Shown here: positions 49,384 to 61,041 of the stretch, one piece after another | Layout: each line of letters opens with the position of its first letter | Position numbering within the stretch: the stretch's first letter is position 1 | NCBI RefSeq assembly: GCF_005848555.1 | Contig: NZ_CP040518.1 | Span: forward strand, 62,001-126,000 | Direction of reading: 5' to 3' | From: Blautia sp. SC05B48 | GTDB lineage: Bacteria; Bacillota; Clostridia; Lachnospirales; Lachnospiraceae | DNA: 64,000 nt | Program-made: the position numbers and the translations under genes | The notes under the pieces: generated by a model | Databases searched by the model: none | Told to the model about the DNA's origin: nothing | What the model saw: only the letters and a program-made list of their open reading frames with translations

Positions 49384-52137
49384 TTATTTCACTCTTACTG
49401 TAACAAGAACTGTCTTTGTTCCTGCATTGTATTTTGCAGTTGCTTTTGCGGAAATCTTCACTTTGATCTTGTAGGTACCTTTCTTCAGGCCCTTCTTTAC
49501 CGTGATCTTTCCGTTTGTCTTATTTACGGTAAATGCAGAGCTTCCTGCTGTTTTTGCATAGGTCATTTTTCCCTTACTGCTCACGGAAGCACCAAGGGTA
49601 AATACCTGTGCTTTCTTACGAAGTGCATTGTAAGAAATATTTCTGGATGAGATCTTTGTCTTCAGGACCGGTGCTGCCTTGGCAACTTTGACAGTCAGGG
49701 TCTTTGTGGCAGCTTTGTAACTGCTGGTCGCTTTTGCAGTGATGGTGATCTTTGCAGTTCCGGCAGCTTTGATAGTCACTTTACCTTTTCTGTCTACAGT
49801 GGCAACTTTTGTATTGGAAGACTTGTAAGTCATGGCTGTCTTTGCCTTTGCTCCAAGGGAGAATGCCTTGTCACCGTATTTTTTGGAAACCACATTTTTG
49901 GTGTTCTTTACTGCAACTGTGATGCTCTGTGCTGCCTGTTTCTTGATGGTGGAAGGATCTGTCGGAGCCTTCTCAGTCTCAGCGAAATCTGCATCTGCAT
50001 CTGTGGTCTCTTTCAGTGTGGAATAATCCAGGCGCAGATAAACGTTCTGTTTTCCGGAACCAGGAGTGATGGCATCCATGATCGGAACGAATACCTGAAG
50101 CGGGATCTCATTGTTTCCTTCCAGAGCCTCTTCACACAGCGGGAACGTAATATCATTCGGATAATCCGTTCCGAAATCATCCTTCAGAGTCTTTCCGTTA
50201 GAGAACTTCTGAAGAGAATTTACAGTTACCGGAACCAGAGTTCCGCTTGGCTCTCCGGTCTTGGAAACCTCATAGCCACTTGCATAGTAGCTCAGGTTCT
50301 TCAGATATCCCTTCAGGGAAGTGATGGTCAGGCTGTTAAAGTTCATGTTCACATATGGAACACCGTTCTTTACTACCAGTTTGATGTTGTGGTTGATGGC
50401 ATTGTTGCTCATGGACATGTCCACTTTGTTCACTTTTACCATCTCACCTGTTAATTTGTATACACCATCGGAAAGCTTTGCAAGCTCTGCTGCGCTGGAA
50501 TCCTCAGAAAGATTATACAGGGTATCCCAGTACAGAGTGATGGTGGAATTGATGTTGAACTTACCTGCGTCAAAGTTTACGCCGGAAACCTCGCCGTTCA
50601 GGTTCTTCATGGCATCCACATAGAGATATACGTTGTTCACATAGGTCTGGCTGATACCGTCAAGAGGAACTGTGATATCCGTAACAACCGTACAGTCACC
50701 GATGGTCGGAGCTGTTGCGCTCTCTGTGGAATATGTTACGCCTTCTTTTGTAAGAGGCTGTGTAGTATCACCGTTTGGATAATATCCGTTATAGCCCAGA
50801 ACATACAGCGGCTCTCCGGTCGTTCCGGAAACCATCTTATAGGTCAGCCACATTTTTCCGTCATTGTCTACACGAAGGTATGCGCCAGCTTTTTTGCTCT
50901 CGCCAACCAGTCCGTGGTCAACCACATCTGTACGGTCTTTCATCTCGATGTAGTAAAGTCCTGGTGCCGGTTTTTCTGTCGGGGCATCCGGGATCACCTC
51001 CTGCTCGATCTTTACGCCAAGGGCATTCATGGTGGCGTTCTTTATGGCGTTGGAAGAATAGGTTGCTCCGGAAACAGTATCCAGATCGTTGAGCTTCTGG
51101 GCATCGTTCATATAGAGACCGGTAAGCTTTTCCTTCATACCCTTTGTGCTGCCAAGACCATTGATGGCCTTGTTCAGGTACATCTGGTTATCGTCCGCAT
51201 GGGTTCCCTTGAAATCATTTCCTGCAAGGGCAACATCGGTAATACGGCCATCCTTTACCGTCACCTGGGAGGTAACGTTGTAATTACCAAACTGCTCCAC
51301 CTCGGCTGTGCTGATCTCTGTAGTAAAATTCAGAGACGGATCCCCGGATTCCTTTGCGCCTGCATAGTCGATCTGAAGATAAGCATCCGGCGCATAGCCC
51401 ATGGCATCTACATACATGCTTAAGTATACGCCTGTTGTGTTGTACGCATCTTTCGGAATGGCAAAGGAGATGGTTTCCGGAACTTCATGGTTTCCGTTTC
51501 CGTCTGCCTTGCCTACCGTCTGTGCTGCCACGATATCCGCAGCCACCGTCTCCCCAGACGGCTTTGTTCCCTGATAGATCTTGAAATCATAGGCATAATC
51601 GGTAAGCGTTCCCACGGTTACGCTTCGAAGGTTTGTGGAAATCTTCGGAGTTCCGTCTGCGTCAAATGTCAGGGTTCCGAATTTACCCGGGCATGCAACT
51701 GCCGCACTGTCCTGCTCCAGATTGTGGGCATTTTTCAGAGTCAGCGGAACGATGTAGGTTTTTGCAGTATCAAAAGCAACTCCGTTAAGAGTCACTGTTC
51801 CGGCTGCTTCTGCTGCCGGTGCGGTTCCATCGGTAAGGCCGAAAGGATCTGCCTCATCAGAATCGCTCTCTAACGTATCCTGGGAAAGATCCAGAGAATC
51901 TGCATCTTCGCTCTTCTCCAGCTCTACAGCGTCACGGGAATCTTCTTCTTGGGATTCCTCTTCTGCCGGAGCTTTTGTCTCCGCTTCCTGCACATCGGTT
52001 TCTTCTTCAAAAAATCCCTGGTCCTGTGTCTCTTCTGCGCTCACTACGTCAGGCTGATCCTCTGCCATGGCCGTTACCGGAACCATGGAAGTTGCCATCA
52101 TGGAGGCAAGAAGAACTGCGATTACTTTCTTTTTCAT
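49384..52137 (-). CDS. Secreted NEAT-like protein with an embedded FMN-binding domain
   Basis: A 917-residue secreted protein. Order: signal peptide (1-25), acidic linker, NEAT-like domain 1 (113-262), FMN-binding domain (about 278-378) with DTVSGATYSSN at 353-363, NEAT-like domain 2 (392-540), canonical NEAT domain 3 (556-712: SMSNNAINHNIKL, IPLQVFVPIMDAI), then two Ig-like repeats (738-917). DxxSGAT fits the ApbE flavinylation motif of RnfG/NqrC-type domains, so covalent FMN on Thr 359 is likely. No LPXTG motif or C-terminal span is seen. It may reduce heme iron or methemoglobin outside the cell; this is inference. It has its own operator-bearing promoter. Confidence 0.85.
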   Translation of the reverse strand: MKKKVIAVLLASMMATSMVPVTAMAEDQPDVVSAEETQDQGFFEEETDVQEAETKAPAEEESQEEDSRDAVELEKSEDADSLDLSQDTLESDSDEADPFGLTDGTAPAAEAAGTVTLNGVAFDTAKTYIVPLTLKNAHNLEQDSAAVACPGKFGTLTFDADGTPKISTNLRSVTVGTLTDYAYDFKIYQGTKPSGETVAADIVAAQTVGKADGNGNHEVPETISFAIPKDAYNTTGVYLSMYVDAMGYAPDAYLQIDYAGAKESGDPSLNFTTEISTAEVEQFGNYNVTSQVTVKDGRITDVALAGNDFKGTHADDNQMYLNKAINGLGSTKGMKEKLTGLYMNDAQKLNDLDTVSGATYSSNAIKNATMNALGVKIEQEVIPDAPTEKPAPGLYYIEMKDRTDVVDHGLVGESKKAGAYLRVDNDGKMWLTYKMVSGTTGEPLYVLGYNGYYPNGDTTQPLTKEGVTYSTESATAPTIGDCTVVTDITVPLDGISQTYVNNVYLYVDAMKNLNGEVSGVNFDAGKFNINSTITLYWDTLYNLSEDSSAAELAKLSDGVYKLTGEMVKVNKVDMSMSNNAINHNIKLVVKNGVPYVNMNFNSLTITSLKGYLKNLSYYASGYEVSKTGEPSGTLVPVTVNSLQKFSNGKTLKDDFGTDYPNDITFPLCEEALEGNNEIPLQVFVPIMDAITPGSGKQNVYLRLDYSTLKETTDADADFAETEKAPTDPSTIKKQAAQSITVAVKNTKNVVSKKYGDKAFSLGAKAKTAMTYKSSNTKVATVDRKGKVTIKAAGTAKITITAKATSSYKAATKTLTVKVAKAAPVLKTKISSRNISYNALRKKAQVFTLGASVSSKGKMTYAKTAGSSAFTVNKTNGKITVKKGLKKGTYKIKVKISAKATAKYNAGTKTVLVTVRVK
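49780..49920. repeat. Direct repeat, copy 1 (3' parts of the two secreted NEAT genes)
   Basis: This stretch encodes part of the Ig-like domain and is nearly the same at DNA level as 52858-52998, with runs of more than 30 identical bases around the codons for [19 protein letters not shown]. Confidence 0.75.
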
Positions 52138-52191
52138 TCTTTCTCTGCCTTTCTGTTATTTGTGCTTTTGTGCCCGGACAAATAGCCGCTT

Positions 52192-52207
52192 GTTGTCTCA
52201 GGCTAAC
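52192..52207. promoter_or_regulatory. 16-bp operator, downstream copy, at the FMN-NEAT gene
   Basis: GTTGTCTCAGGCTAAC; 42 bp from the partner site at 52234 (four helical turns), on the transcribed side of the -10. Confidence 0.6.
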
Positions 52208-52218
52208 TCTATACTGGC

Positions 52219-52248
52219 ATTGTAACCACGATTGTTAGTCTCAGTCAA
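52219..52248 (-). promoter_or_regulatory. Promoter of the FMN-NEAT gene
   Basis: TTGACT (52243-52248) and TACAAT (52219-52224) at 18 bases; the -35 is inside the 52234 operator. Confidence 0.7.
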
Positions 52249-52249
52249 C
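52234..52249. promoter_or_regulatory. 16-bp operator overlapping the -35 of the FMN-NEAT gene
   Basis: GTTAGTCTCAGTCAAC covers the whole -35 hexamer; a bound repressor would block RNA polymerase. Confidence 0.65.
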
Positions 52250-52327
52250 TGTTTTTTCGCCTTTGGTTCCTTACGGGAACGGTTTTAAAATTTTAAAAAT
52301 GCTTTAAATACAGGCTTTTCCGGACTT

Positions 52328-52375
52328 TCGGCACAAAAAAAGGCCGATTTTTTTTCATTTCGGCCTTTAATCGAT
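52328..52375 (-). terminator. Terminator (module copy B) upstream of the FMN-NEAT gene
   Basis: AAGGCCGA / TCGGCCTT with a T-rich loop, followed by seven T residues on the minus strand. It is the second of two tandem terminators after the 52.5-56.9 kb gene. The span 52138-52457 also contains the promoter and operators listed separately. Confidence 0.85.
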
Positions 52376-52382
52376 ATTGACA

Positions 52383-52423
52383 AAATCCCCCGGCTTTCAG
52401 GAGAAAAAGCCGGGGGATTTCAC
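52383..52423 (-). terminator. Terminator of the large beta-helix NEAT gene
   Basis: AAATCCCCCGGCTTT pairs with AAAGCCGGGGGATTT around a short loop, with T residues after the stem on the minus strand. Confidence 0.88.
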
Positions 52424-52457
52424 ATAAGTGGAATCTGTTGATCCGAAGATCCGTAAA

Positions 52458-57052
<4,595 letters not shown>

Positions 57053-57133
57053 CTATTTTTTCGTTTTCCGTTCCCTGCGGGAACCATTTATATTTTTCAA
57101 AAATCCCGTAAACATGGGCATTTCCGGATTTTT

Positions 57134-57178
57134 GGCACAAAAAAAAGCCGATTTTTTTTCATTTCGGCTTTTAATCGG
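57134..57178 (-). terminator. Terminator of the second regulator gene (module copy C)
   Basis: AAAAGCCGA / TCGGCTTTT around a T-rich loop, followed by eight T residues on the minus strand; close relative of the terminators at 43.9 and 52.35 kb. Confidence 0.87.
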
Positions 57179-57190
57179 TCTGATTATTTT

Positions 57191-58024
57191 CTACAGCCAG
57201 AACATCAGAAGTGCGGTGCTCTCCGGCATATGGGCTTTGCCTACGCTGCAGGTAACGGTGATGGAGACCATTCCCTTTACGTTTCCCAGGTGGGTCTTCA
57301 TGAAGCGGCAGGCACTTAGGGGAATGCGAACTTTGCCCTCCCGGATGGCGGCTTCGTAGAGCTGGCCCTGGTCTACGTATTTCAGGGATGAGAGCCTTCC
57401 CCGCATATCTGCCCCGTCGATCCGGGAATGGGCGTGCATCTCACGGGTGGTCAATTCCAGCCAGCTTCCTCGGGTATTGTTCCGGATGCAGGCCAGATGC
57501 TCGAACCCGTTGTTTGCCATGGAAAGCTTCGTTGTGCCTTCTGTGTTCAGCTGATAAATGGCAATTCCTACTTCGAAGCGGCCTTTTTCCAGCACATGAT
57601 CCAGATAATAGAGGCTTCCTTTTTCTGCATTTGTCTGGTTTCGGGATTCCTTTACCTGGCCGGAATTTCTGGTCATTGTCATGAGAAGGCTGTAATCTAC
57701 GTTCTCAATGAGCTGTCTTGTTTTTTCGGGGATCTCGGATGCCGCGATCCCGATCCGTTCCAGATAGGCGCCGACTTCTTTCAGGATCCTCTGGTATGTT
57801 TTCAGTGCGCGGGTACCCTTTTCGGTAAATTCATAGCCTTCACTCAGGTATCCTGCACCAATGCATTCTTTAAAAAAGCGGCTTACCGGGCCATGGCTGA
57901 CTCCGCAGGTATCGGCGATCAGCGCCACGCTGCCTCGTTTTTTGCCTATTTTTGCCAGTTCTGTCAGATAGCGAATCTGCAGCATGGATGGATGGAGCAG
58001 TCCTTCAGTGTTTTCTTTTTCCAT
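57191..58024 (-). CDS. DtxR-related winged-helix regulator lacking key metal ligands
   Basis: A 277-residue protein. The N-terminal 75 residues form a winged helix (SVALIADTCGVSHGPVSRFF, then FTEKG). The dimerisation helix region reads RQLIENVDYSLL where the paralogue at 60 kb has ACRMEHV, so the Cys and His ligands are lost. The C-terminal 130 residues align weakly with the paralogue's C-terminus; both end in M-x-x-S-x-x-L-x4-W. It may sense something other than metal, such as heme. AGGAAG precedes the ATG at 58024, but the frame stays open to the edge of the adjacent IS607 element, so the original start may have been lost. Confidence 0.72.
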   Translation of the reverse strand: MEKENTEGLLHPSMLQIRYLTELAKIGKKRGSVALIADTCGVSHGPVSRFFKECIGAGYLSEGYEFTEKGTRALKTYQRILKEVGAYLERIGIAASEIPEKTRQLIENVDYSLLMTMTRNSGQVKESRNQTNAEKGSLYYLDHVLEKGRFEVGIAIYQLNTEGTTKLSMANNGFEHLACIRNNTRGSWLELTTREMHAHSRIDGADMRGRLSSLKYVDQGQLYEAAIREGKVRIPLSACRFMKTHLGNVKGMVSITVTCSVGKAHMPESTALLMFWL

Positions 58025-58120
58025 AAGCTTCCTGCCACTCAAAATGTGATTAAACATACTCACATCGAGATAATGCAGATTCTCACGAATACCGCTTACT
58101 GTTTCTTTGTGTATGCTTTT

Positions 58121-58215
58121 GAGTAACCGGAGTTATCTCTACTCACAGATCCTAAGTACACTCCACAGTCGTTAATTCCCGAAATAGCCTTCGGTACATA
58201 CTTACGTTTGCGGGA
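58121..58215 (-). ncRNA. Putative omega RNA (HEARO-like) at the 3' end of tnpB
   Basis: Downstream of tnpB on the minus strand is a structured stretch with a CCGAA/TTCGG stem, GAATTAACGACTGTGGAGTG, and a final GAGTA / TACTC stem ending at 58121. Such scaffolds follow tnpB genes and carry the guide in the bases just past the element end, here from 58120 downward. The assignment is by pattern; the 5' end probably lies within tnpB. Confidence 0.62.
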
Positions 58216-59379
58216 TCATGCAACTTCGTAAGTCTCTGCATCTCTCAGATTCAGTGCTGCATTGAGATCTCTGTCCTCAATATATCCACATGTGCATCTG
58301 TAGATCCTGTCTGAAAGTTTCAGATCTTTTTTTATACAGCTGCAGCAGTGGCAGATCCTGGAAGATGGATACCATCGGTCAACTACCCTCAGTTCGATTC
58401 CATTTTCAGCACATTTTGTTTTCAATTTTGTCCGGAATTCATAGAATTTCTGGGACGCAACTGCTTTTGAGAGATGCCGGTTCTTCATCATCCCGGATAT
58501 GTTCAGATCCTCAATCGTTATATGAGACGGCTTGGTTTTCACTATCTCAGATATTACCTTGTTGATATGATCTGTACGGATATTTTCTATCCGATGATGA
58601 AGTTTCTGTACTTTAAGCTTTTGTTTGCATATATTTGCTCTTTGAGTGAACTCTCCTTTCTTTAAATCCTCATATTTGCGGGAAAGCTTTCGCTGTGCCC
58701 GTCTTAATTGTTTCTCAAGTTTTCTGATCCGTGCTGTTTTATTGATATTTCTGTATACAGTTCCATTTGACACAACTGCAAAGTCTTTCAGCCCCAGATC
58801 GATTCCGATCCCATCAGTGAGATTTCCATCTGCTTCCGGAGCAGGTATATCGACAAGTGCAGACACATAATATCTGCCTGCTTTCATGGAAACTGCCCCG
58901 CTTCGGATCACATATCCATCCTTAGAGGTCGGAATGTAACCTTTTTCTTTCAGCCTTACCCAGCCAAGTGTTGGGATCTTGATCCTGTGACGTTCACAGA
59001 GACAGTCTTTGGGATTATTCTTTACAAAATACATTTTTACATCAGATCTTCCTTTTTTCTTATATCTCGGGAAACTACTCTGATGATGAAAAAATCTTGA
59101 AAAAGCGGTACAGGCATTTTCGATTGCATTCTTTACCGATTTGGAACTGACTTCTCTGATCCAGAAATATTCCGGATGCCTTGGAAGGTATTCATTGTTC
59201 AGCCATACACTGAACGACTTGCCGCTCATAAATCTTTCACCGGCATCATAACGTTCTTTATTATGAAACAGGTAGAAATTATAAATATATCTGCATGTGC
59301 TGATTGTCTTATGTATTTTGATCTTCTGCTCTTCTGTAGGATCGATCTCTGTCTTGAAGCTCTTCAGCAATCTCCTCAT
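58216..59379 (-). CDS. tnpB: TnpB RNA-guided endonuclease-type protein
   Basis: A 387-residue OrfB/TnpB protein. The split RuvC residues are Asp 194 (GIDLGLKDFAVV), Glu 290 (ITIEDLNISGMM) and Asp near 371 (DRDLNAALNL). The zinc-ribbon cysteines are in ICHCCSCIKKDL and YRCTCG. All catalytic residues are present, so the nuclease looks functional. The start overlaps the end of tnpA by 71 nt. Confidence 0.95.
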   Translation of the reverse strand: MRRLLKSFKTEIDPTEEQKIKIHKTISTCRYIYNFYLFHNKERYDAGERFMSGKSFSVWLNNEYLPRHPEYFWIREVSSKSVKNAIENACTAFSRFFHHQSSFPRYKKKGRSDVKMYFVKNNPKDCLCERHRIKIPTLGWVRLKEKGYIPTSKDGYVIRSGAVSMKAGRYYVSALVDIPAPEADGNLTDGIGIDLGLKDFAVVSNGTVYRNINKTARIRKLEKQLRRAQRKLSRKYEDLKKGEFTQRANICKQKLKVQKLHHRIENIRTDHINKVISEIVKTKPSHITIEDLNISGMMKNRHLSKAVASQKFYEFRTKLKTKCAENGIELRVVDRWYPSSRICHCCSCIKKDLKLSDRIYRCTCGYIEDRDLNAALNLRDAETYEVA

Positions 59380-59980
59380 CCTTTTCTATCTGTTTTTTAT
59401 ACTTACGAAGTCCATATAATCTACAGGAAAACACATGAAGGATGGAAATAATATCCTGTACAAGTTCTTCCTGTGGTGACAGTTCTTCATTGTTCACCAC
59501 CAGTATCGTTGTGTGGAATCTCATGCAGAATCTTTCAAACCAGTCGTATCCAAAACGGATAAATCTGTCTTTATGCGTGATCACTATGGTTTTGACCTTC
59601 TGCTCCATGACTTCGTCCAGTAATCCATTCCATTTCTTGCGGTTATAATTAAGTCCGCTTCCATAGTCTTCAATGCACTGGTCTACGATCATTCCTCTGG
59701 CATTACAGAACTGACGCAGAAATGCTGTCTGATCTTGAAGATCATCCTTTTGGTTTTTGGTAGATACTCTTGCATAAATAACAACTTTTCGTTTATCATG
59801 TTCTATATTTATACCTTTAAATTGAAGATACTGGTCATATGTGTAATAACGCCTGTCTGTTGGAGTTCGGTTTGCTTTTAAGATTCCCTCTCTGTCCCAT
59901 CTCTGAAGCGTTTTTACAGAAACACCTAATAATCCAGCAAAATCTTTTGGTTTATAATTTGTGATATTTGATGTGTTCAT
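59309..59980 (-). CDS. tnpA: IS607-type serine recombinase TnpA
   Basis: A 223-residue transposase. The N-terminal 60 residues are a MerR-like DNA-binding domain (FAGLLGVSVKTLQRWDREG). The resolvase domain follows with VVIYARVSTKNQKDDLQDQT, where Ser is the nucleophile, and ITHKDRFIRFG. Length and layout match intact IS607 TnpA. The ATG at 59980 has GGAGG just upstream. Confidence 0.95.
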   Translation of the reverse strand: MNTSNITNYKPKDFAGLLGVSVKTLQRWDREGILKANRTPTDRRYYTYDQYLQFKGINIEHDKRKVVIYARVSTKNQKDDLQDQTAFLRQFCNARGMIVDQCIEDYGSGLNYNRKKWNGLLDEVMEQKVKTIVITHKDRFIRFGYDWFERFCMRFHTTILVVNNEELSPQEELVQDIISILHVFSCRLYGLRKYKKQIEKDEEIAEELQDRDRSYRRAEDQNT

Positions 59981-60054
59981 AATATACCTCCATAAGTATA
60001 TTTAAACACATTTAATATCTTTTTACAATATATTTAGTTACTTATATCATCCTC

Positions 60055-60888
60055 CTACCAGATATGTACATCCAGCTCCCGGCTGTTCCACTCCATGGGG
60101 TTCTCTCCTTCTCTGGCAAATGCCACCAGGGCGGTTCCTTCTATGACCGGATCGTGATGCCGGAGAAAATATTGAAATACGCCAGTAGGGATCAGCGGGT
60201 TGCCGTCTTTTTCGGCAGCTTTCATCCAGCCGGTCTCCGGATCCCGGTACCAGAGATCCAGACGGTTCTTGGTCTGGTCTGTGCGGAGGAGTTCGAAGCA
60301 GCTGTCTTCTTCTTTTACGTGGAGGCTGATCTGTTCCCGGTAGTCTTTAAATTCTGTGGTCAGTCTTCTCGGGCAGGTTTTTTCCATGTAGTAGATGCCC
60401 ATCATGAAGGTGTAGTCTCCCGGTTCGTAGTAATACCGGAGGTCTGTTTTTTTCATGACACGCTCAAAGGTGCTTCCGTAGTTGATGAAATTATGGATCT
60501 GCTGCACGGTCTCTTCGCTTGCCACATGTTCCATGCGGCAGGCGTCTTCTTCTGCAGTTTCGCTGTTTACGCCTACATACTCCAGAAACTGGGTGAAGGT
60601 TTCATGACGGTGGCGGCATTCTTCTCCGCGGATGCATCCCAGCTCTGTAAGACGGACGTAGGATTTGTTTTCTTCTGTTTTTACATAGCCCCGTGCGGAG
60701 AGCTGTTTCAGATAGGCCAGCACTTCCCGCCGGGTCATCTCCATCCGCCCGCAGATCTCCGGAATGGTGATCCGGGCGTCCTTTTTTGCAAGAGAACAGA
60801 GCTCTTCCAGCATGTCTTCCTCGGTTTCTCTTTTGGAAGAAGGCATGCTGTGGCCCAGTTCTTCTGTGAAATCCTGATCATTTTTCAT
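60055..60888 (-). CDS. DtxR-family metalloregulator with a C-terminal extension
   Basis: A 277-residue regulator. The winged helix (ITIPEICGRMEMTRREVLAYL to YVRLTELG, about 40-84) is followed by the metal-binding dimerisation domain with RHRHETF (His 95) and DACRMEHVAS (Cys 117, Glu 120, His 121), the classical DtxR ligands. Instead of a short SH3-like domain, a C-terminal part of about 140 residues of unknown function follows. It likely senses iron or manganese and represses the heme island. Its own promoter carries the shared operator at +1, so it should be autoregulated. The ribosome site before the ATG is weak. Confidence 0.87.
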   Translation of the reverse strand: MKNDQDFTEELGHSMPSSKRETEEDMLEELCSLAKKDARITIPEICGRMEMTRREVLAYLKQLSARGYVKTEENKSYVRLTELGCIRGEECRHRHETFTQFLEYVGVNSETAEEDACRMEHVASEETVQQIHNFINYGSTFERVMKKTDLRYYYEPGDYTFMMGIYYMEKTCPRRLTTEFKDYREQISLHVKEEDSCFELLRTDQTKNRLDLWYRDPETGWMKAAEKDGNPLIPTGVFQYFLRHHDPVIEGTALVAFAREGENPMEWNSRELDVHIW

Positions 60889-60927
60889 GGTTTTTCTGTA
60901 CTGAACTTTATTTGTATTTGCGGCTAT

Positions 60928-60943
60928 GTTAGTTCAGGCTAAT
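60928..60943. promoter_or_regulatory. 16-bp operator at the DtxR-family gene
   Basis: GTTAGTTCAGGCTAAT lies just downstream of the -10, covering the expected transcription start. Confidence 0.65.
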
Positions 60944-60947
60944 TGTT

Positions 60948-60977
60948 ATTATAGGAGATGGGGAGGTTTTCTGTCAA
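60948..60977 (-). promoter_or_regulatory. Promoter of the DtxR-family gene
   Basis: A consensus TTGACA (60972-60977) and TATAAT (60948-60953) at 18 bases; strong promoter expected when derepressed. Confidence 0.82.
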
Positions 60978-60982
60978 GAGGG

Positions 60983-61031
60983 CAAAAAAATCCCCACCGC
61001 CCGGGGTTGGTTTGTACCTGGTCGGTGGGAA
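60983..61031 (-). terminator. Terminator of the AAA-ATPase/PD-(D/E)XK gene
   Basis: TCCCCACCG (60991-60999) pairs with CGGTGGGA (61023-61030), followed on the minus strand by seven T residues. Confidence 0.85.
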
Positions 61032-61041
61032 TATATATTGC

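Larger units (their letters stand above)
58115..60048 (-). mobile_element. IS607-family insertion element (tnpA, tnpB, omega-RNA region)
   Basis: A two-gene element with a serine-recombinase TnpA and an RNA-guided nuclease-type TnpB, separating two related regulator genes. IS607 elements lack terminal inverted repeats, so the limits given are approximate. The right side is set by the end of the omega-RNA-like region (about 58121) and the left by the AT-rich region before tnpA. Target duplication cannot be judged. Confidence 0.8.
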
